From: Pseudomonas peradeniyensis
GTDB taxonomy: Bacteria > Pseudomonadota > Gammaproteobacteria > Pseudomonadales > Pseudomonadaceae
Direction of reading: 5' to 3'
Assembly: GCF_014268935.2 (NCBI RefSeq)
Contig: NZ_JABWRJ020000001.1
Location: forward strand, 1,488,001 to 1,552,000
DNA: 64,000 bases
Positions 59,430 to 64,000 of the stretch are shown here, piece by piece. Under the pieces are notes generated by a model, which saw nothing but the letters and a program-made list of their open reading frames with translations, ran no database searches and was not told the DNA's origin. A program made the translations under genes and the position numbers. Within the stretch, counting starts at the first letter, position 1; every line of letters begins with the position of its first letter.

Positions 59430-60749
59430 TCAGCCAGCCAAGCGCTTGTCATACACATGACAAGCCTTGCCCTCCGAACGCTTCAGCGTGCCGCAAGGCT
59501 GCAACTGGATCTGCGTGCTGATACCGATATAGGTCTTGATCTGCCGCGCCAACTCGCCCACCACCTGCTTGCGCTGGCCCTCGTCGAGGTACTGGCTGTC
59601 GTTGCGCAGTTCCACATGCACCTCGACACTGTCGAGGTTGCCATTACGATACAGATGAATCTCATAAAGCTCTGAAAGTTGTTTTATCTTGAGCACCTGT
59701 TCCTCGATCTGCGTCGGGAACACATTGACCCCGCGGATGATCAGCATGTCGTCGCTGCGCCCGGTGATCTTGCCAATGCGCCGCATCGGCCGCGCCGTGC
59801 CGGGCAGCAGTCGGGTCAGGTCACGGGTGCGGTAGCGCACCATCGGCAACGCCTCCTTGCTCAGCGAGGTGAACACCAGCTCGCCGAGCTGGCCGTCCGG
59901 CAGCACAACGCCGCTGACCGGGTCGATGATCTCGGGGTAGAAGTGGTCCTCCCAGATGGTCGGGCCGTCCTTGGTCTCGAGGCATTCCATGGCCACGCCC
60001 GGGCCCATGATTTCCGACAGCCCGTAGATGTCCAGCGCATCGATGCCCAGGCGCTGCTCGATGGAGCGGCGCAGTTCGTCGGTCCAGGGTTCGGCGCCGA
60101 AGATGCCCAGGCGCAGCTTGAGGTCGTGCGGGTCGATGCCCTGGCGCTCGATCTCGTCGGCCAGGTTGAGCATGTACGAAGGCGTGACCATGATGATGTC
60201 AGGCTGGAAGTCGCGGATCAGCTGCACCTGCTTCTCGGTCTGGCCGCCGGACATGGGAATCACCGTGCAGCCCAGGCGCTCGGCGCCGTAGTGCGCGCCC
60301 AGGCCGCCGGTGAACAGGCCGTAGCCGTAGGACACGTGCACCTTGTCGCCGCGGCGCCCGCCGGCGGCGCGGATCGAGCGCGCCACCACGTTGGCCCAGG
60401 TGTCGATGTCGTTCTGGGTGTAGCCGACCACCGTCGGCTTGCCGGTGGTGCCGCTGGAGGCATGCAGGCGCACCACCTGGTCCTGGGGCACGGCGAACAT
60501 GCCGTAGGGGTAGTTGTCGCGCAGGTCATTCTTGCCGGTGAAGGGGAACTTCGCCAGGTCGTCCAGCGACTTCAGGTCATCGGGGTGGGCGCCGCAGGCG
60601 TCGAAACGCTGGCGATACAACGGCACGTTGGCGTAGGCGTGGTTCAGGCTCCAGCGCAGGCGTTCCAGCTGGTGCTGGCGCAGCGCATCGAGGCTGGCGG
60701 TTTCCATCGGGTCAAGCAGGGCGCGGTCGGCATCGTGGTAGAGATTCAT
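59430..60749 (-). CDS. paaK: Phenylacetate-CoA ligase
   Basis: The 439-aa adenylate-forming enzyme activates phenylacetate to its CoA thioester. It has the P-loop LHASSGTTGKPTVVGYTQND (about 90-109), YGLSEIMGPGVAMEC, the RYRTRDLT motif and the C-terminal GRSDDMLIIRGVNVFPTQIE. Start ATG 60749 (MNLYHDADRALL). It is named PaaF in P. putida numbering. It is the last gene before a terminator, 94 nt after paaJ. Confidence 0.96.
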   Translation of the reverse strand: MNLYHDADRALLDPMETASLDALRQHQLERLRWSLNHAYANVPLYRQRFDACGAHPDDLKSLDDLAKFPFTGKNDLRDNYPYGMFAVPQDQVVRLHASSGTTGKPTVVGYTQNDIDTWANVVARSIRAAGGRRGDKVHVSYGYGLFTGGLGAHYGAERLGCTVIPMSGGQTEKQVQLIRDFQPDIIMVTPSYMLNLADEIERQGIDPHDLKLRLGIFGAEPWTDELRRSIEQRLGIDALDIYGLSEIMGPGVAMECLETKDGPTIWEDHFYPEIIDPVSGVVLPDGQLGELVFTSLSKEALPMVRYRTRDLTRLLPGTARPMRRIGKITGRSDDMLIIRGVNVFPTQIEEQVLKIKQLSELYEIHLYRNGNLDSVEVHVELRNDSQYLDEGQRKQVVGELARQIKTYIGISTQIQLQPCGTLKRSEGKACHVYDKRLAG

Positions 60750-60843
60750 GGTTTCACTCGAGTTGTTCTTGTCGTGGGCCGAAGCCCTGAGTGTCATGGC
60801 AGGCAGCATACTGCCCGCGTCGCGTGGCGTCTCTGGCGGCTGA

Positions 60844-62064
60844 TCAGAGGCGTTCGAGCACAAGGGCGATGCCCTGGCCGACGCCGATGCACATGGTGCA
60901 CAGGGCATAGCGGCGGCCGGTCTGCTCCAGCTGGTGCAGGGCGGTGGTGACCAGCCGCGCGCCGCTCATGCCCAGCGGGTGGCCCAGGGCGATGGCGCCG
61001 CCGTTGGGGTTGACCCGGGGATCGTCGTCGGCCAGGCCCAGCTCGCGCAGCACGGCCAGGCCCTGGGCGGCGAAGGCTTCGTTGAGTTCGATCACGTCCA
61101 TGTCGGCCAGGGACAGGCCGGTCAGTTCCAGCACCTTGCGGGTGGCCGGCACCGGGCCGATGCCCATCAGTCGCGGCTCGACGCCCGCCACGGCGAGGCC
61201 AAGGACCCGGCCGCGAGCCTTGAGGCCATGTCGCCGGGCTGCCGCGGGGCTGGCCAGGAGCAGGGCGCAGGCGCCGTCGTTGACGCCAGAGGCATTGCCG
61301 GCGGTGACGCTGCCGCCCTCGCGGAACGGTGTGCCCAGGCGCGCCAGTTGCTCAAGGGTGGTGTCGCCCCGTGGATGTTCGTCGTGCTCGACGCGCTTGG
61401 CCGGGCCTTTGCGCTGGGGGATATCCACCGCGACGATCTCCCGGGCCAGGCGGCCATTGGCCTGGGCGGCGGCGGCCTTGAGCTGGCTGCGCAGGGCGAA
61501 GGCGTCCTGGTCCTCGCGGGAGATGGCGAAGCGCTCGGCGACGTTCTCGGCGGTCTCGGGCATCGAGTCGATGCCATATTGCGCCTGCATCAGCGGATTG
61601 ACGAAGCGCCAGCCGATGGTGGTGTCGAACAGCTGCGCGCTGCGACCGAACGCCTGTTCCGACTTGCCCATGACGAAGGGTGCTCGCGACATCGATTCGA
61701 CGCCGCCAGCCAGCATCAGCCCGGCCTCGCCGCAGCGCAGGGCGCGGGCGGCGTTGCCGATGGCGTCCAGACCCGAGCCGCACAGGCGGTTGAGGGTGGT
61801 GCCGGGTACCTCGATCGGCAGCCCGGCCAGCAGGCCGGCCATGCGCGCGACGTTGCGGTTGTCTTCGCCGGCCTGGTTGGCGCAGCCGAGAATCACATCG
61901 TCCACGGCCGCCCAGTCCAGCTCCGGGTGGCGCGCCATCAGTGCCTTGATCGGCACCGCGGCGAGGTCGTCGGGGCGCACGCTCGCCAGGGCGCCGCCAT
62001 AGCGGCCGATGGGCGTGCGCACGGCATCGATGATCAGCGCGTGGGGCAGGGTGGCATCAGTCAT
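60844..62064 (-). CDS. paaJ: 3-oxoadipyl-CoA/3-oxo-5,6-dehydrosuberyl-CoA thiolase
   Basis: The 406-aa thiolase has the nucleophilic Cys in [12 protein letters not shown] (about 95), the catalytic His in [17 protein letters not shown] and the second Cys in [10 protein letters not shown]. It belongs to the PaaJ/PcaF group that also serves the beta-ketoadipate route, thereby linking with the ben/cat pathway of this window. It overlaps paaI by 8 nt. Confidence 0.94.
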   Translation of the reverse strand: MTDATLPHALIIDAVRTPIGRYGGALASVRPDDLAAVPIKALMARHPELDWAAVDDVILGCANQAGEDNRNVARMAGLLAGLPIEVPGTTLNRLCGSGLDAIGNAARALRCGEAGLMLAGGVESMSRAPFVMGKSEQAFGRSAQLFDTTIGWRFVNPLMQAQYGIDSMPETAENVAERFAISREDQDAFALRSQLKAAAAQANGRLAREIVAVDIPQRKGPAKRVEHDEHPRGDTTLEQLARLGTPFREGGSVTAGNASGVNDGACALLLASPAAARRHGLKARGRVLGLAVAGVEPRLMGIGPVPATRKVLELTGLSLADMDVIELNEAFAAQGLAVLRELGLADDDPRVNPNGGAIALGHPLGMSGARLVTTALHQLEQTGRRYALCTMCIGVGQGIALVLERL

Positions 62065-62506
62065 GGGAGGTCTCCGGCGACAGCACGGTGCCGCGCACTT
62101 TGTAGGATTTGCCGTGGAACAGGGCGATCAGCTCGCCCTGTTGGTTCTCGATGCGCACGTCGTAGTTGCCGGTGCGGCCCTTGCGGCTCTGTTCGCCGGC
62201 GGTGGCCAGCAACTGGTCGCCCAGGCGTGCCGGCGCCACATAGTCGATGCTGCAACCCAGGGCCACGGCGGCTTCATCGTAGCTGTTGCAGGCAAAGGCG
62301 AAGGCCGAGTCGGCCAGGGCGAACAGGTAGCCGCCGTGGCAGGTGCCGTGGCCCTGGAGCATGTCGGCGCGCACGCGCATGCTCAGCCGTGCGCTGCCGG
62401 GGCCGGCGTCGAGCAGTTCGATGCCCAGGCCCTGGCTGGCGGCGTCGCGGGCGAACATGGCCTGGGCGCAGGCGCGGGCCAGGGTGTGTGCGGATTGTTC
62501 AGCCAT
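62057..62506 (-). CDS. paaI: Hotdog-fold phenylacetyl-CoA thioesterase
   Basis: The 149-aa protein has the PaaI motif [20 protein letters not shown] with the HGG turn and catalytic Asp, followed by the strand [14 protein letters not shown]. It probably releases CoA from dead-end acyl-CoAs formed by the pathway. It overlaps both paaH and paaJ by 8 nt. Confidence 0.94.
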   Translation of the reverse strand: MAEQSAHTLARACAQAMFARDAASQGLGIELLDAGPGSARLSMRVRADMLQGHGTCHGGYLFALADSAFAFACNSYDEAAVALGCSIDYVAPARLGDQLLATAGEQSRKGRTGNYDVRIENQQGELIALFHGKSYKVRGTVLSPETSHD

Positions 62507-64000
62507 GCAGGCGGCCTCCTTCGACGTGGGTGCGGCGTAGCAGCAGGGACGGGCGGTAACGCTCCTCGCCGTAGCTGCGTTGCAGGTTGTCGAGTACGTT
62601 CAGGGTGAAGCCGACCCCCAGGTCGTCGGCCCAGGCCAGCGGGCCGCGTGGGTAATTGACCCCGGCGCGCATCGCCAGGTCGATGTCGCCGGGCGTGCCG
62701 ACGCTTTGCAGCACCGCGTCGGCGGCCTCGTTGGCGAGCATCGCCACGGTGCGCAGCACCACCAGGCCGGGAAGGTCGGCCACCGGACAGACGCTCAGCC
62801 CGGCCCGGGCGAGCAAGGCGACGGCCTGGTCCCGGGCCTCGGCACTGCACTCGGCGCCGTGGCTGATGGCCAGGCGCGTGGCGTTGGCGTAGTCCAGGGC
62901 CAGGTCCAGCAGCACCAGGTTGCGCAAGCCGTCCTCGCGGGCGCGCTGGCTGGCCAGGCGGCCATCGGACAGCGCCAGGGTGGCGTCCCCCACCCGCAGC
63001 AGGCCGCCGCCAGCGCGTTCGGTGATGCCGATACCCTTGGCGCGCAGGCGCTCGACCAGGGGCTGCAGGACACCGAGGTCACCTTCCACCGTGCAGCGCT
63101 CGACAGGCGCCTGGCTGGTGAGTGCCGCAGGCTCTGGTCGCTCGGCACCGTCGGCGTAGCTGTAGAAGCCCTGGCCGGTCTTGCGCCCGAGGCGCCCGGC
63201 GTCGACCAGCTCTTTTTGCACCAGCGATGGCTGGAAGCGGAAATCGCCATAGAACGCCTCGAACACCGAGCAAGTCACCGCGTAGTTGACGTCGTGACCG
63301 ATCAGGTCGGTCAACTCGAAGGCTCCCATGCGAAAACCCCCGGCGTCGCGCAGCAGGGCATCGAGGGTGGCGCAGTCGGCGGCGCCCTCCTGCAGCAGGC
63401 GCAGGCTTTCGGCGTAGAAGGGCCGAGCCACGCGGTTGACGATAAAGCCCGGCGTCGAACGGGTGTGCACCGGTTGCTTGCCCCAGTTACGGGCGGTGTC
63501 GTACAGGGTGGTCGCCAGTGTCGGCGCCGTGGCCAGTCCGGACACGACCTCCACCAGCGCCATCAGCGGTGCCGGGTTGAAGAAGTGCATGCCGATCACT
63601 CGTTGCGGGTGCCGGAGCCCGGCGGCAAGGCTGGTGATCGACAGTGACGAGGTGTTGCTGGCCAGGATGCAGTCGTCGGCGCAGCGGGCTTCAAGCTGGC
63701 GTAGCAGATCCTGCTTGATCGGCAGGCTTTCGACGATGGCCTCGATTACCAGGCGGGCATCGGCAAGGCCGTCGAGGCTGTCGAACGGTTGCAGGCGAGC
63801 GCGGATGGCGCTGTGGTTGTCAGGGGTGAGCCTGCCTTTCTCGACCAGTCGGCCGAGTTGCCGGTCGATACCCTCGATGGCCTGCGCGGCGGCGCCGGGG
63901 CGGTTGTCATACAGGCATACCGGGTGCCCGGCCTGGGCCGCCACCTGGGCGATGCCGGCCCCCATGGCACCGGCGCCGATCACCGCCACCAGGGCGTCGT
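62499..64000 (-). CDS. paaH: 3-hydroxyacyl-CoA (3-hydroxyadipyl-CoA) dehydrogenase, 5' end outside the window
   Basis: Five hundred codons are visible, and the frame stays open to the window edge (..DALVAVIGAGAMGAGI), so a few N-terminal residues are missing. The Rossmann motif GAGAMG, LASNTSSLSITSLA, GMHFFNPAPLMALVEVV (catalytic His) and a duplicated C-terminal helical domain are seen. It oxidises 3-hydroxyadipyl-CoA with NAD+. It is followed by paaI with an 8-nt overlap. Confidence 0.93.
   Translation of the reverse strand, partial: DALVAVIGAGAMGAGIAQVAAQAGHPVCLYDNRPGAAAQAIEGIDRQLGRLVEKGRLTPDNHSAIRARLQPFDSLDGLADARLVIEAIVESLPIKQDLLRQLEARCADDCILASNTSSLSITSLAAGLRHPQRVIGMHFFNPAPLMALVEVVSGLATAPTLATTLYDTARNWGKQPVHTRSTPGFIVNRVARPFYAESLRLLQEGAADCATLDALLRDAGGFRMGAFELTDLIGHDVNYAVTCSVFEAFYGDFRFQPSLVQKELVDAGRLGRKTGQGFYSYADGAERPEPAALTSQAPVERCTVEGDLGVLQPLVERLRAKGIGITERAGGGLLRVGDATLALSDGRLASQRAREDGLRNLVLLDLALDYANATRLAISHGAECSAEARDQAVALLARAGLSVCPVADLPGLVVLRTVAMLANEAADAVLQSVGTPGDIDLAMRAGVNYPRGPLAWADDLGVGFTLNVLDNLQRSYGEERYRPSLLLRRTHVEGGRLHG

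Overview
The window looks like the chromosome of a Pseudomonas of the P. putida group. The DNA is GC-rich, genes are tightly packed and often overlap by 4 nt, and the aromatic-catabolism operons (ben, cat, hpa, paa) have the gene content and order usual for that group. The two abundant intergenic palindrome families are also typical of P. putida: a GTGGGAGCGGGCTTGCCCCGCGAT type and a CCTGTAGGAGCGGCCTTGTG type, here called REP type 1 and type 2. The species assignment is inferred from gene recognition, not computed.

Layout. 1-7770: benzoate to cis,cis-muconate and on to the beta-ketoadipate pathway (benA tail, benB, benC, benD, benK, catB, catC, catA, OprD-type porin). 7846-10586: small housekeeping-like genes (YdjM-type membrane protein, two small minus-strand proteins, a shikimate-dehydrogenase-like enzyme). 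11130-16736: an operon of a YVTN beta-propeller protein, two SCO/SenC proteins, a cytochrome c fused to a periplasmic binding protein, and a SurA-N-like protein. 16976-26566: an operon with a lone receiver protein, a GspE ATPase, PilM/N/O/P- or GspL/M/C-like parts, a lipoprotein secretin, three pseudopilins, and then csgE, csgF and csgG. 26627-30625: a polymorphic toxin-like gene with two paralogous putative immunity genes and a recombination scar. 30858-36708: regulators (HxlR, LysR), a SnoaL-like protein, a Tat-exported polysaccharide deacetylase, a diguanylate cyclase and RNase Z. 36853-44484: the homoprotocatechuate meta-cleavage operon (hpaG1 G2 E D F H I, read on the minus strand), with the AraC-type hpaA and MarR-type hpaR on the plus strand. 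44593-49690: an MFS exporter with its TetR repressor, a small protein, a divergent LuxR-type regulator and hybrid histidine kinase, and a small lipoprotein. 50042-64000: the phenylacetyl-CoA pathway (paaH partial, I, J, K, then A B C D E, a DUF485 protein with permease PaaL, a porin, and PaaZ).

How it fits together. Three peripheral aromatic pathways feed central metabolism. Benzoate goes through catechol ortho-cleavage, 3,4-dihydroxyphenylacetate through meta-cleavage, and phenylacetate through CoA-epoxide chemistry. The ben/cat and paa clusters each carry their own permease and OprD-family porin.

The most unusual part is 11000-26566. A T2SS/type IV pilus-like apparatus is fused in one overlapping operon to the curli export set CsgEFG, but there is no curlin (CsgA/CsgB), no GspF/PilC platform protein and no prepilin peptidase in the window. 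Both this operon and the neighbouring redox operon (YVTN/SCO/cytochrome c) are preceded by good matches to sigma-54 -24/-12 promoters, which suggests they are co-expressed. I have a faint memory that database annotations call parts of such loci 'secretion system X', but I know of no assigned function. A second unusual theme is that REP palindromes lie inside reading frames (benK, gspE, the gspC-like gene, the cytochrome c fusion) and are translated as linker or N-terminal peptides.
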